Origin: Namhaeicola litoreus
GTDB lineage: Bacteria > Bacteroidota > Bacteroidia > Flavobacteriales > Flavobacteriaceae
NCBI RefSeq assembly: GCF_042679565.1
Contig: NZ_JBHTMY010000001.1
Span: forward strand, 186,001-250,000
Direction: 5' to 3'
Length of the DNA stretch: 64,000 bases
Shown: piece by piece, positions 53,894 to 62,088 of the stretch
Layout: each line of letters opens with the position of its first letter
How positions within the stretch are numbered: position 1 is the stretch's first letter
Program-made: the position numbers and the translations under genes
The notes under the pieces: generated by a model
What the model saw: only the letters and a program-made list of their open reading frames with translations
Database searches by the model: none
What the model was told of the DNA's origin: nothing

Positions 53894-53910
53894 CTATTAT
53901 CTCGAGCGAC

Positions 53911-54342
53911 ATGAACACAAAAGTAATTTTAGTTTTTCTTATATCTATGTTATTTGATTTCTCATATGGACAATCTCTGGATGAAAATAGTGTAATTATT
54001 AATCAGTATTTTCAAAATGCTGGTGAGAATCTTATCGGACTAAATAATTCAAGCGCCAATTCAAGCCAAACGAGCTATGTTAATTTAGTACAAACAGGAT
54101 TCAATAATAATATTCATTTGAATTCAGTAAATAGGGATAACCAAACAGTTCAACAATTTGGAAATAACAATAGCTATGAGAACTACGTTTATTATAATAC
54201 TGAAAAAACAAACAAAACCATTAACCAAGAGGGCAATTTAAATTCTTTACTTATTTTTGGCGAAAACTCACTTATGAAAAACTTGATCATCAATCAAAAG
54301 GCAGATTTTCAATCTATCGTGATCAAGAATTACACCAATTAA
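53911..54342 (+). CDS. Small curlin-related protein, possible fibre nucleator (CsgB-like)
   Basis: The 143-aa protein has a signal peptide (about 1-21, ending SYGQ). The mature part has about five weak curlin-like units (YVNLVQTGFNNNIHLNSV, TVQQFGNNNSYENYV, TINQEGNLNSLLIFG). These keep the Q-x-G-x-x-N core but lose the regular second Gln, and are richer in Asn, Leu and Ile. Its size, position before csgE and degenerate repeats resemble CsgB, the membrane-bound nucleator. That role is inferred and not proven. Confidence 0.75.
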   Translation: MNTKVILVFLISMLFDFSYGQSLDENSVIINQYFQNAGENLIGLNNSSANSSQTSYVNLVQTGFNNNIHLNSVNRDNQTVQQFGNNNSYENYVYYNTEKTNKTINQEGNLNSLLIFGENSLMKNLIINQKADFQSIVIKNYTN

Positions 54343-54353
54343 ATTCTGGTAAT

Positions 54354-55061
54354 TTGAAATGGTTTGGTTTATTTTTTTTTATGTCTATTGGGCTAACCTA
54401 TGCCCAAGATGATCAATTGTTGCAAGCCAGACTTAATATCTCCAGAGAAGATATTTTTGTGAATATAGAGGGTATTGTAGAAAACAATAGCCACGTATAT
54501 AACAATAAGCTTAGTTATCATTTGCTCACTTTAAAAAAAATGCCGCAAGACATCAAATTTGAAAAAAATGATCGTTTTGGCGAATTTACCTTACTCCCCA
54601 ACGAAAACAAAACGGTAACTACCCTCAGAATAAACTTAGAAGAAGAACAAGAACTCAAAGTATACTTTTTTGTGCGAGACCAAAAAAATCTAATTGCCCA
54701 AGATTCTATTGTCATTAACGAAGTGGTAGATTTGCTCAAAACTACCGTGATGCGTGAAATTGACATTGAGATCAAAGGACTTGTGATAGAAACTACAAAA
54801 ACAAAAATGGGAAAAGATTTTTATGATTTTTTTTATCAATTATATTTACGCGAAGGTGCTGAGTATTCTTTTATTATAAACATTGAAGAAAAACCGTTTT
54901 TGGGTACAGGTAGTTTGATCTCAGTTATTATCGAAGACCAGACTATTTTTGAATTCCAAGCACGTCCAGATGTTGAAATGTTGGAAGGTGCTGCTAAATA
55001 CGCTCTAGTGCGGGTAAATGAATTCAACAAGAACAAACAAAACGTTCCCAAAGTATATTGA
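54354..55061 (+). CDS. csgE: Curli assembly factor CsgE with extra N-terminal domain
   Basis: The protein is 235 aa from a TTG at 54354, the only start that preserves the signal peptide (KWFGLFFFMSIGLTYAQ). Residues about 130-235 match CsgE, the periplasmic cap of the CsgG pore: IKGLVIETTKTKMGKDFYDFFYQLY, NIEEKPFLGTGSLISVIIEDQTIFEF, ALVRVNEF. Residues about 22-125 form a separate beta-rich domain (VNIEGIVENNSHVYNNKLSYHLLTLKK...FTLLPNENKTVTTLRINL) with an immunoglobulin-like strand pattern, like CsgC/CsgH amyloid inhibitors. E. coli CsgE (about 129 aa) lacks it. The 3' end meets csgF closely. Confidence 0.85.
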   Translation: MKWFGLFFFMSIGLTYAQDDQLLQARLNISREDIFVNIEGIVENNSHVYNNKLSYHLLTLKKMPQDIKFEKNDRFGEFTLLPNENKTVTTLRINLEEEQELKVYFFVRDQKNLIAQDSIVINEVVDLLKTTVMREIDIEIKGLVIETTKTKMGKDFYDFFYQLYLREGAEYSFIINIEEKPFLGTGSLISVIIEDQTIFEFQARPDVEMLEGAAKYALVRVNEFNKNKQNVPKVY

Positions 55062-55075
55062 CAAATTCTATTGAA

Positions 55076-55477
55076 ATGAAAAAGAAAATTTATATTTATT
55101 TACTTTTTTTGCCCACAATGCTGATGGCGCAAGAAATGGTTTATAAACCTGTAAATCCAGCCTTTGGAGGAGATACATTTAATTACCAATGGTTACTGAG
55201 TTCGGCTGAGGCACAGAACTCGCATAAAGAAGATTCTGGGTTTTCCTTTGACGAACAATCGGATATAGATAGTTTCACAGAAAGTCTCAACCGCCAATTG
55301 TTAAATAAAATCACTTCAGATCTTTTTAGAGAACAATTTGGCAATGGCGATCTCACAGAAGGAACTTATATGTTTGGAAGTCTGGTACTCGAAATATCGC
55401 CTAGTACAAATGGTCTGCTCATTAACATTCTCGATACCCAAACCGGAGATCAAACACAAATTATTATCCCGAATTAG
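55076..55477 (+). CDS. csgF: Curli assembly factor CsgF
   Basis: The protein is 133 aa from the ATG at 55076; a TTG at 55058 overlaps csgE and is not preferred. The signal peptide is followed by the CsgF signature: MVYKPVNPAFGGDTFNYQWLLSSAEAQNSHK, the pore-inserting segment that binds inside CsgG and exposes the nucleator. The C-terminal half has QLLNKITSDLF and a final beta region DTQTGDQTQIIIP. It sits between csgE and csgG, the usual order. Confidence 0.93.
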   Translation: MKKKIYIYLLFLPTMLMAQEMVYKPVNPAFGGDTFNYQWLLSSAEAQNSHKEDSGFSFDEQSDIDSFTESLNRQLLNKITSDLFREQFGNGDLTEGTYMFGSLVLEISPSTNGLLINILDTQTGDQTQIIIPN

Positions 55478-55483
55478 TAAACT

Positions 55484-56842
55484 ATGAAGAAAGTTTTTTA
55501 TTCTTCTCTTTTGTGCTTGTTGCTGTGGTCTTGTGGTGCAAGAATCAAACAACCTTTTTTAACAGAACAAGCTCGTATTGGAGAAAACACTACACCCGAA
55601 AATACAGTTTTAGGTGATGTAAAACCTATAGAACCTGTGGTGGTAGGTGTCTATAAATTCAGAGACCAAACTGGGCAATACAAACAAGTTGAAAATGGAA
55701 CCAGTTGGAGTACGGCAGTCACCCAGGGCGCTACTACTATCCTACTTAAATCTTTGGAAGACTCAAAGTGGTTTACCCCCATAGAGCGTGAAAATGTGAG
55801 TAATCTGCTCAATGAACGTCAAATTATACGCTCTACCAGAAATCAGTATAGCAATCCGAATCAACAACTTTCAGAAGCCGATGTTTTGCCCCCTCTACTT
55901 TTTGCGGGAATTATCTTGGAAGGTGGTATTATCTCTTACGATTCCAACATCAGAACCGGGGGAGCGGGAGCGAGATATTTTGGTACAGGTGCCTCCAGTG
56001 AGTATAGAGAAGATAGAATTACAGTATATTTAAGAGCCGTTTCTACCTCAAACGGGAAAATTCTGAAAACCATTTATATTTCCAAAACCATTCTTTCACA
56101 AGCCATTTCCGCGAGTATGTTCAGGTATGTAGATGTTAAAAAGCTTTTAGAAGTCGAAGTGGGAATGACCCAAAATGAACCCAAGCAACTGGCAGTAAAA
56201 GAGGCCATAGATAAAGCCGTTGAGGGTTTGATCATAGAAGGTATCATCGATGGATTATGGTTACCGGAAGGTGGTGAACCTGTAGTTCAACAAATAAAAG
56301 AAGCCTACGCTCAAGAATTGGCAGAGGCTGAACGCACAAAGTTATACAACCGCACCTTTGAAGACCAAAGATCTAAACATGGATTGTCTGTAAAATTAGG
56401 GGGTGCTTTAATGGATGGTGATTATTCCAATAACGACCTGGGGTATAGTTTTAATGCGAATTATAAATACTTGTTTAACAATCCGCATTGGAGTTTCAAT
56501 TTAGGAACAGGTTATATGGAGTTGGACAGAACAGGTCCTCCCATCGATTACGATTTCACAATAGATGGCAATTTAGAATTCATCTTCTTGCCCTACGAAA
56601 ATTTAACACCCTTTGTCTATGCCGGGGGAGGAACAATTACCAACACCTCTTTCGAAAATGCTGAATTTAAATTTCAATATGGAGCAGGTATTGAATATTT
56701 ACCTGTTGAAAATATCGGAATTGAATTATTTGGCGAACAAAATTTGACATTTTCTGATAACATAGACGGTGTGATTCAAGGCCAAAGAGATGACTTTTTT
56801 TGGCGATTTGGTTTGGGTATTAACTTTTATTTTGGGAGATAA
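55484..56842 (+). CDS. csgG: Curli secretion channel CsgG with C-terminal barrel-like extension
   Basis: This is a 452-aa outer-membrane lipoprotein (lipobox LLWSC, Cys17). Residues about 45-275 match CsgG, the nonameric pore: VVGVYKFRDQTGQYK, STAVTQGATTILLKSLEDSKWFTPIERENVSNLLNERQ, and the RYFGTGASSEYREDRITVYLRAVSTSNGKIL transmembrane hairpin. Residues about 290-452 form a second domain of alternating beta strands with Gly and aromatic residues (SVKLGGALMDGDYSN, WSFNLGTGYMEL, FGLGINFYFGR), like an 8-stranded outer-membrane barrel. E. coli CsgG (277 aa) lacks it. Confidence 0.92.
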   Translation: MKKVFYSSLLCLLLWSCGARIKQPFLTEQARIGENTTPENTVLGDVKPIEPVVVGVYKFRDQTGQYKQVENGTSWSTAVTQGATTILLKSLEDSKWFTPIERENVSNLLNERQIIRSTRNQYSNPNQQLSEADVLPPLLFAGIILEGGIISYDSNIRTGGAGARYFGTGASSEYREDRITVYLRAVSTSNGKILKTIYISKTILSQAISASMFRYVDVKKLLEVEVGMTQNEPKQLAVKEAIDKAVEGLIIEGIIDGLWLPEGGEPVVQQIKEAYAQELAEAERTKLYNRTFEDQRSKHGLSVKLGGALMDGDYSNNDLGYSFNANYKYLFNNPHWSFNLGTGYMELDRTGPPIDYDFTIDGNLEFIFLPYENLTPFVYAGGGTITNTSFENAEFKFQYGAGIEYLPVENIGIELFGEQNLTFSDNIDGVIQGQRDDFFWRFGLGINFYFGR

Positions 56843-56846
56843 AAAA

Positions 56847-58367
56847 ATGAAAAAAATGAAAATAAGATCAGTGCATATCATCTCATTCCTATTCAGTTTT
56901 CTAATATTACTGGCCTGTGGAGAAGATACAATTGAATTTGGTGGGACTGGAAAAATTAAAGGAAAGGTAGTAGAAGACATCAGCTTCATTCCTGTGGAAA
57001 ATGCGAAAATAGAACTCAGCCCTTCAGGAAATACTGTTTTTTCTGATGCAGAAGGTAATTTTGAAATGGAAAATGTAACCGTTGGAGAATATTCTGTAAG
57101 CGCTACTAAGGAAGGCTTTTTAACAGGATTTGAGCCTGCACAAATAGAAGTAGGTTCTGAGGTAAACGTTGTTTTTGAATTAAAAGAGGAAACAGCAAAC
57201 AACAGACCTCCCAATGAACCAAAATTAATTAGTCCCGAAGACAACGCCATAGATGTAGCATTAACAACAAATCTCGTTTGGAGTGCTTCTGATCCTGACG
57301 ATGATAATTTAACTTTTACTATTAAGATCAAAAACGACAAGAACAATGACGAAGTTGTAAAAGAAAATATTACCGATACAATTTTTCAATTAACAGACCT
57401 GACCACATCTACCAAATATTTTTGGCAAGTGAGTGCTTACGACAGCATCAATGCACCGGTTTGGAGTAAATTGAGATCCTTTACTACCTCGAATCAGGTA
57501 AATAGCAGATATTTATATGTAAAATCAAGTAATGGTAATAATGTGATCTATTCTCGTGATGAGGATGGTTCAGAGTCTGCTTTAACACCCGCAAGTTTAA
57601 ATAGCTGGAGACCTAGAAAAAACAGTTCTAGTAATTTGATTGCATTTCTGAGAACAGATGAAAATTTTGAAACTCAAATCTACACCATTAATCCCGACGG
57701 AAGTAATTTGTTTAAGGTAACCAAAACACCAGTTGCCGGTTTCAAACCTTCTGAAATGGATTTTTCATGGAATTCAAATGGCTCTAAATTGATTTACCCG
57801 CACTTCGATAAAATATACGAGATCAATAAAGATGGTAGCGGATTGAGGTTAATTCATCAAACAACAGATGGCAATTTTATCTCCGAATGCGATTGGAGTT
57901 ATGATGGGAACACGATTGTAGTGAAAACAAATAATTCAAATGGATATAATGTTTCTATCTATACCATAGATATGAATGGCAATAAAAAAACCAACGTACT
58001 CAGTGGAGTGAATGGTGCAGCGGGTGGATTAAATCTATCTGTTGATGGAAAGACTTTATTGTATACCTACGATATATCAGGATTTGAAAGTTCATCCTAC
58101 AGACAACTAAACACACGTATGTATATTTATGATTTTACTTCGAATACGAGAAGAGATATTTCTGCAAACAAAATAGACGGAAGCTTAGACATCGACCCTC
58201 GTTTTTCACCAGATGAAGCCAAAGTGATTTTTGTAAACACCTCTAATGACGGAGTTTCTCAAAAGAATATATTTACTCAAAACGTAAATGAAGATGGTAC
58301 CATAGACGGTACTCAATATGAAAGACAAGAACTCGTCCAGGATGCGATTATGCCGGATTGGGAATAA
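56847..58367 (+). CDS. Lipoprotein with carboxypeptidase-regulatory-like, FN3-like and TolB-like propeller domains
   Basis: The protein is 506 aa from the ATG at 56847, with a lipoprotein signal ending LILLACG (Cys24). Next come a carboxypeptidase-regulatory-like beta sandwich (about 32-110: GKIKGKVVEDISFIPVENAKIEL, ENVTVGEYSVSATKEGF) and an FN3-like domain (about 115-215: ISPEDNAIDVALTTNLVWSASDPDDDN). The PD40/TolB-like propeller (about 225-500) has repeats such as IYTINPDGSNL, YEINKDGSGLRL and RFSPDEAKVIFV. It lies 4 bases after csgG, so it belongs to the operon. Its role in the amyloid system is unknown; binding or anchoring at the surface is a guess. Confidence 0.82.
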   Translation: MKKMKIRSVHIISFLFSFLILLACGEDTIEFGGTGKIKGKVVEDISFIPVENAKIELSPSGNTVFSDAEGNFEMENVTVGEYSVSATKEGFLTGFEPAQIEVGSEVNVVFELKEETANNRPPNEPKLISPEDNAIDVALTTNLVWSASDPDDDNLTFTIKIKNDKNNDEVVKENITDTIFQLTDLTTSTKYFWQVSAYDSINAPVWSKLRSFTTSNQVNSRYLYVKSSNGNNVIYSRDEDGSESALTPASLNSWRPRKNSSSNLIAFLRTDENFETQIYTINPDGSNLFKVTKTPVAGFKPSEMDFSWNSNGSKLIYPHFDKIYEINKDGSGLRLIHQTTDGNFISECDWSYDGNTIVVKTNNSNGYNVSIYTIDMNGNKKTNVLSGVNGAAGGLNLSVDGKTLLYTYDISGFESSSYRQLNTRMYIYDFTSNTRRDISANKIDGSLDIDPRFSPDEAKVIFVNTSNDGVSQKNIFTQNVNEDGTIDGTQYERQELVQDAIMPDWE

Positions 58368-58369
58368 TC

Positions 58370-58397
58370 AAAAAAAAGGGCTTTGGCCCTTTTTTTT
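58370..58397. terminator. Bidirectional terminator at the end of the curli-type operon
   Basis: A run of A residues, GGGC-TTTG-GCCC, and eight T residues. It serves the operon on the left and the convergent PorP/SprF gene on the right. Confidence 0.92.
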
Positions 58398-58400
58398 GCA

Positions 58401-59402
58401 TTAATATTTGGTTTGCCACATCCGTTTACGAACGTAGGTACTGGGCGAAAAAAATTGAAGTGTCACTTCAAAAGTATTTCCTACATTGCCAATGGCAGAA
58501 ACCGGTATATCATAAGATAAGCCTATTTTAAAGCTTTTGGTTTTCAAACCGATATTCGGATTAACCGACAAAAAATAATCACTCGATTCAAGAATCTTAT
58601 CTAGTGTATTCGAAGCTAGAATACCTAATGTGAGTCTAGAAAATCCATATTCTAACCCCACATCAAATCGGTTATACAATGCTTGATGGTAACCATTAAA
58701 AGTAATGAATAAAAAAGATGTAGGATCAGAACCGTAAAGTTGATTTCTATGCCAACTTTTTCTATAGCCTCCCTGAAAAGTAATTAAAGGCTGTAAAGAC
58801 AAGTCTTCTCCTTCTAAAAAAGAAATATTGGGTTGATTAACATGTTTAATACCAGCTCCAAGCCAATAATTTTCTGCGTATAACACAGCCCCGGCAGAAA
58901 AATCGAAATAACCGAAACTACCTTGAATTAAATTTGTCAAGACTGGATCTTGTGAACCCGGATTGATTAGGCCGGAACCTATATCGATCTCGTCTTCGAA
59001 AAACAAACCGGCAGAATTGATCTGGTTGATAGAATAACCAAAACCAATCCCAGGAAATAAGCTGATATCATCTGTAATTTGTAAATGGAGGGCATATGAT
59101 GCTTGAAATTGAGACAAACTATACTCTCCTAATTCTTCAGATTGATGGATGACTTGCAGGCCTATTCCGCTGCGAATCCCCTCGAACCAATTATCGGCTG
59201 TAGCATAGACCGTATTTAAGTTAGAGGATATTCCCAACCATTGGTTTCTGTAGCCTGACCCTAACCTTAAACCTCCTGTAGAACCTGTAAAAGCTGGATT
59301 TAACATGGTTGGTGCTGCATAAAATTGGGTAAAGATGGCATCTTGTGCTAACAAACCTGAGCTCGATAATAACGTAATATAAAAACAAAGTTTTTTCAGC
59401 AT
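58401..59402 (-). CDS. PorP/SprF family type IX secretion membrane protein
   Basis: The 333-aa protein has a signal peptide ending GLLAQ, then DAIFTQFYAAPTMLNPAFTGSTGGLRLGSGYRNQW, the PorP/SprF signature. The rest is an outer-membrane beta barrel, about 14 strands by pattern. SprF-like proteins are needed for secretion of particular T9SS type B substrates and are usually encoded next to them, as here: the gene lies 2 bases after the CHU_C-type protein gene. It is likely the dedicated partner. Confidence 0.93.
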   Translation of the reverse strand: MLKKLCFYITLLSSSGLLAQDAIFTQFYAAPTMLNPAFTGSTGGLRLGSGYRNQWLGISSNLNTVYATADNWFEGIRSGIGLQVIHQSEELGEYSLSQFQASYALHLQITDDISLFPGIGFGYSINQINSAGLFFEDEIDIGSGLINPGSQDPVLTNLIQGSFGYFDFSAGAVLYAENYWLGAGIKHVNQPNISFLEGEDLSLQPLITFQGGYRKSWHRNQLYGSDPTSFLFITFNGYHQALYNRFDVGLEYGFSRLTLGILASNTLDKILESSDYFLSVNPNIGLKTKSFKIGLSYDIPVSAIGNVGNTFEVTLQFFSPSTYVRKRMWQTKY

Positions 59403-59404
59403 AT

Positions 59405-61135
59405 TTATTTAATCAGGGTAAACAGGCCTTCTTTTTCCGTTTTCTCATTTTCTAATGATACCGCTTTAATACGGTACATATAATTTCCGTTCTGCGCATC
59501 CTTTCCTTTTATAAGCCCATTCCATCCTTGCAATACTTCATTTTGCTCATCATAAATTAGATTTCCCCAGGTATCAAAAACTTGTAATTGAAGGAATGAC
59601 ATACCCCTGTAAACAGGTTTAAAAAAATCATTTATACCATCCCCATTGGGACTAAACGCGGTGGGCAAAACTAGCTTTGCTTGTCCTTTTACCAAAATAT
59701 TTACTTGTGCAGTTTCTGAGTGTACAAATCCATCACTAATTGAATAAGTAAAATTGTCTGTACCGCTAAAAAGTGCGTTCGGTGTATATACAAAAGACCC
59801 GTCTGGGTTAAGAACAAGGGAGCCGTTTTGCACATTCTCCAGCAATGAAACGACCATTGGATCCATATCTTGATCACTATCATTTAATAAAAGTCCATCT
59901 TGATTTGATATATTCAAGACTACACCCTCTTCTGTTTCATAGTTATCTTCATTTGCTATTGGTGGAGTATTGACTAAATTAACCATGATTTCTACCTCAA
60001 TTTCATCTGAACTCAACTCACCATCTGTAGCGTAATAAGTAAAGGAATCTACGCCAAAAAATAACCGGTCTGGTTGGTAATTGAATGTGCCGTCAGTGAA
60101 CAAATTTAGTTCACCGTGATTAGCCGTCCTCACCAATTCAACGGCTAAAATATCTCCATCAGGATCTATATCATTTTGTAATAATCCCAGATCTTGCGAA
60201 ACAATTAGTTTTACACCATCTTCCGTTTCATAAAAATCGGGCTCGGCAACAGGATTTTCATTGGTAAAAGTACAATCATTGTTGAATTTTGTCCATGGAT
60301 CAATATCTGTCCATTTCACTTCGGCCTCATCTTGACTATCTACTTGAATACAGAAAAGTTCGGAATTTCCTGTGGTTTTTAATTTTTGCAGCAAATCATT
60401 ATGCCCATTCCTTATATTGAGATTCTGTAATAAATTATCATCACACTCCAATGAATTCAATTTGGTGTTTCTTGATAAATCTAGCGCACTCAATAAATTT
60501 CTACTACATGATAAACTTTCCAAATTTGTATTAAATTCAAAACTCAAGTCTTGAATTTGATTACTAAAGCAACTTAGTAGTACCAAATTAATATTGTTCC
60601 CAAATTCTAATTGGCTCAGTTGATTAAAATTACAATACAACTCCCTTAAAGCAATATTTTCTTCAATATTCAGTGTTTTTAACTGATTATCTGATATGGA
60701 TAATACTTCCATCCCTTCGCATTTTATCAAATTGATCTCAGTTATATTCAAAGAGTTTATTTTCAGTTCTGTTAATAGAGAGCTTTCATCTGTGCTACTC
60801 ACTTCGATGAGAACCTCTGAGGAATTTCTTACAACTGATAAGTCAAAAACTGGATTGTTTCCCAACTGGATTTGTTCCACCATTCCTGGTGCTGTGGCCT
60901 TCCATGTGAGCAAATCACCAGTTTTGGTCACTAGGGACGGTTTCCATTCTTTGCTTTTTGAGGTCGTGCGCAAAGTTAGTATTACCTCGTTTAAACCAGA
61001 CCTATTTGCAAGAACAGATTGACCGAATATCAAAAAAATCGACAAGGTAGAAAAGAGGATCGCATATTGACGTAGGTTTTCATTAAATAATAGCTCCCGC
61101 CCACTATGCCATAAAGAATTTCTAGTGCAATTCAT
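59405..61135 (-). CDS. Surface protein with cadherin-like repeats and T9SS type B sorting domain
   Basis: The 576-aa protein has a signal-type hydrophobic stretch at about 25-43. Residues about 125-290 have short leucine-rich-like units (KTLNIEENIALRELYCNFNQL, SALDLSRNTKLNSLECDDNLL). Two tandem cadherin/VCBS-like repeats of about 95 residues follow (about 296-392 and 393-485), each with E-D-G/E-E-G-V-x-L, a D-x-D-x-D pattern and a GxDxFTY ending. The last about 88 residues (VLPTAFSPNGDGINDFFKP ... MYRIKAVS) are the gliding-motility/T9SS type B C-terminal domain. It is a likely adhesin exported by T9SS with the adjacent SprF-like protein. Confidence 0.9.
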   Translation of the reverse strand: MNCTRNSLWHSGRELLFNENLRQYAILFSTLSIFLIFGQSVLANRSGLNEVILTLRTTSKSKEWKPSLVTKTGDLLTWKATAPGMVEQIQLGNNPVFDLSVVRNSSEVLIEVSSTDESSLLTELKINSLNITEINLIKCEGMEVLSISDNQLKTLNIEENIALRELYCNFNQLSQLEFGNNINLVLLSCFSNQIQDLSFEFNTNLESLSCSRNLLSALDLSRNTKLNSLECDDNLLQNLNIRNGHNDLLQKLKTTGNSELFCIQVDSQDEAEVKWTDIDPWTKFNNDCTFTNENPVAEPDFYETEDGVKLIVSQDLGLLQNDIDPDGDILAVELVRTANHGELNLFTDGTFNYQPDRLFFGVDSFTYYATDGELSSDEIEVEIMVNLVNTPPIANEDNYETEEGVVLNISNQDGLLLNDSDQDMDPMVVSLLENVQNGSLVLNPDGSFVYTPNALFSGTDNFTYSISDGFVHSETAQVNILVKGQAKLVLPTAFSPNGDGINDFFKPVYRGMSFLQLQVFDTWGNLIYDEQNEVLQGWNGLIKGKDAQNGNYMYRIKAVSLENEKTEKEGLFTLIK

Positions 61136-61231
61136 ATTTTCTTTTTCAAATATGAAATTACGGGTTCTTATTTAAAACACAATGTTTTAAAAGGATTTTT
61201 TGTTATTGATCTTGCTGAAGTTTAAGATCAA

Positions 61232-62026
61232 TCATACTTTCAACTCTACGATATATCCCTCATAATTCCGCACATTGAAAACAATACCATCTTCAAAGAT
61301 CAAATATTGTCCTTTGATACCAATTAAAACACCGGAATATTGTTGGGTTTTATCCAAGTTTAAACTTTTTATTTTTTTAGGATACTGTAAAACCGGAAAA
61401 TCCAATTCAACTTCTTTACTGTGCAAGTCTTTAAAATAGGGTTGTACCTCTTCCGGAATAAATTGCGCCAATTTTTCTTTTTCCATATTTAGATCAAGGT
61501 CTTTAACCTCATTCGTCAACATTTTTCGCCAATTGGTTTTATCCGAAACATGTTCCTTTAATGCGACCTCAGTGATCCCTGCTAAATAACGATTTGGAAC
61601 TTCTACAATCTCTATGGCTTCATGCGCACCCTGATCTATCCATCGCGTTGGAATTTGTGCTTTTCTCGTTACACCGACTTTTACATTGCTCGAATTAGCC
61701 AAATACACTACATGCGGTTGTAATTGCATGCTTTTTTCAAATTCCAGATCACGATCTTCGATTTCTAAATGTGCCTGACTCAATTCAGGACGCATAATCC
61801 AATCTCCCGCCTGTGGCATTTTGTAAAAACAATCATAGCAAAAGCCCTGGCGAAAAATTTTCTTATCTTCACCACAACTCAGGCATTGGTATTTTTGAAA
61901 AGTAATCTCAATCTTTTTATTCAATAATTGATTCACCACCAAAAAATCAGATTCCATATCTAAATAATATTGGATGGGATTTCCCAATTCAGTCGACATT
62001 TTTCTTAAAACACCCGCGTATTTCAT
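61232..62026 (-). CDS. DUF2797 domain protein with zinc-ribbon-like cysteines
   Basis: The protein is 264 aa. An N-terminal region (MKYAGVLRKMSTELGNPIQYYL) precedes four cysteines in two pairs (CLSCGEDK and FCYDCF) that look like a zinc ribbon. DUF2797 then follows, with QPHVVYLANSSNVKVGVTRKAQIPTRWIDQGAHEAI, which resembles a GIY-YIG nuclease-like core. Biochemical function is not established. It lies 62 bases after purK on the same strand. Confidence 0.88.
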   Translation of the reverse strand: MKYAGVLRKMSTELGNPIQYYLDMESDFLVVNQLLNKKIEITFQKYQCLSCGEDKKIFRQGFCYDCFYKMPQAGDWIMRPELSQAHLEIEDRDLEFEKSMQLQPHVVYLANSSNVKVGVTRKAQIPTRWIDQGAHEAIEIVEVPNRYLAGITEVALKEHVSDKTNWRKMLTNEVKDLDLNMEKEKLAQFIPEEVQPYFKDLHSKEVELDFPVLQYPKKIKSLNLDKTQQYSGVLIGIKGQYLIFEDGIVFNVRNYEGYIVELKV

Positions 62027-62088
62027 TTATATTAATTTAGTTTTCTGTAAAAAGAAATCAGTATTTCCAATTGGATGAGCAGCACCTT

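Noticed and set aside
61207..61230. TGATCTT-N10-AAGATCA dyad after the DUF2797 gene
   Set aside because: No T run on either side and a moderate stem; insufficient for a terminator or operator call.
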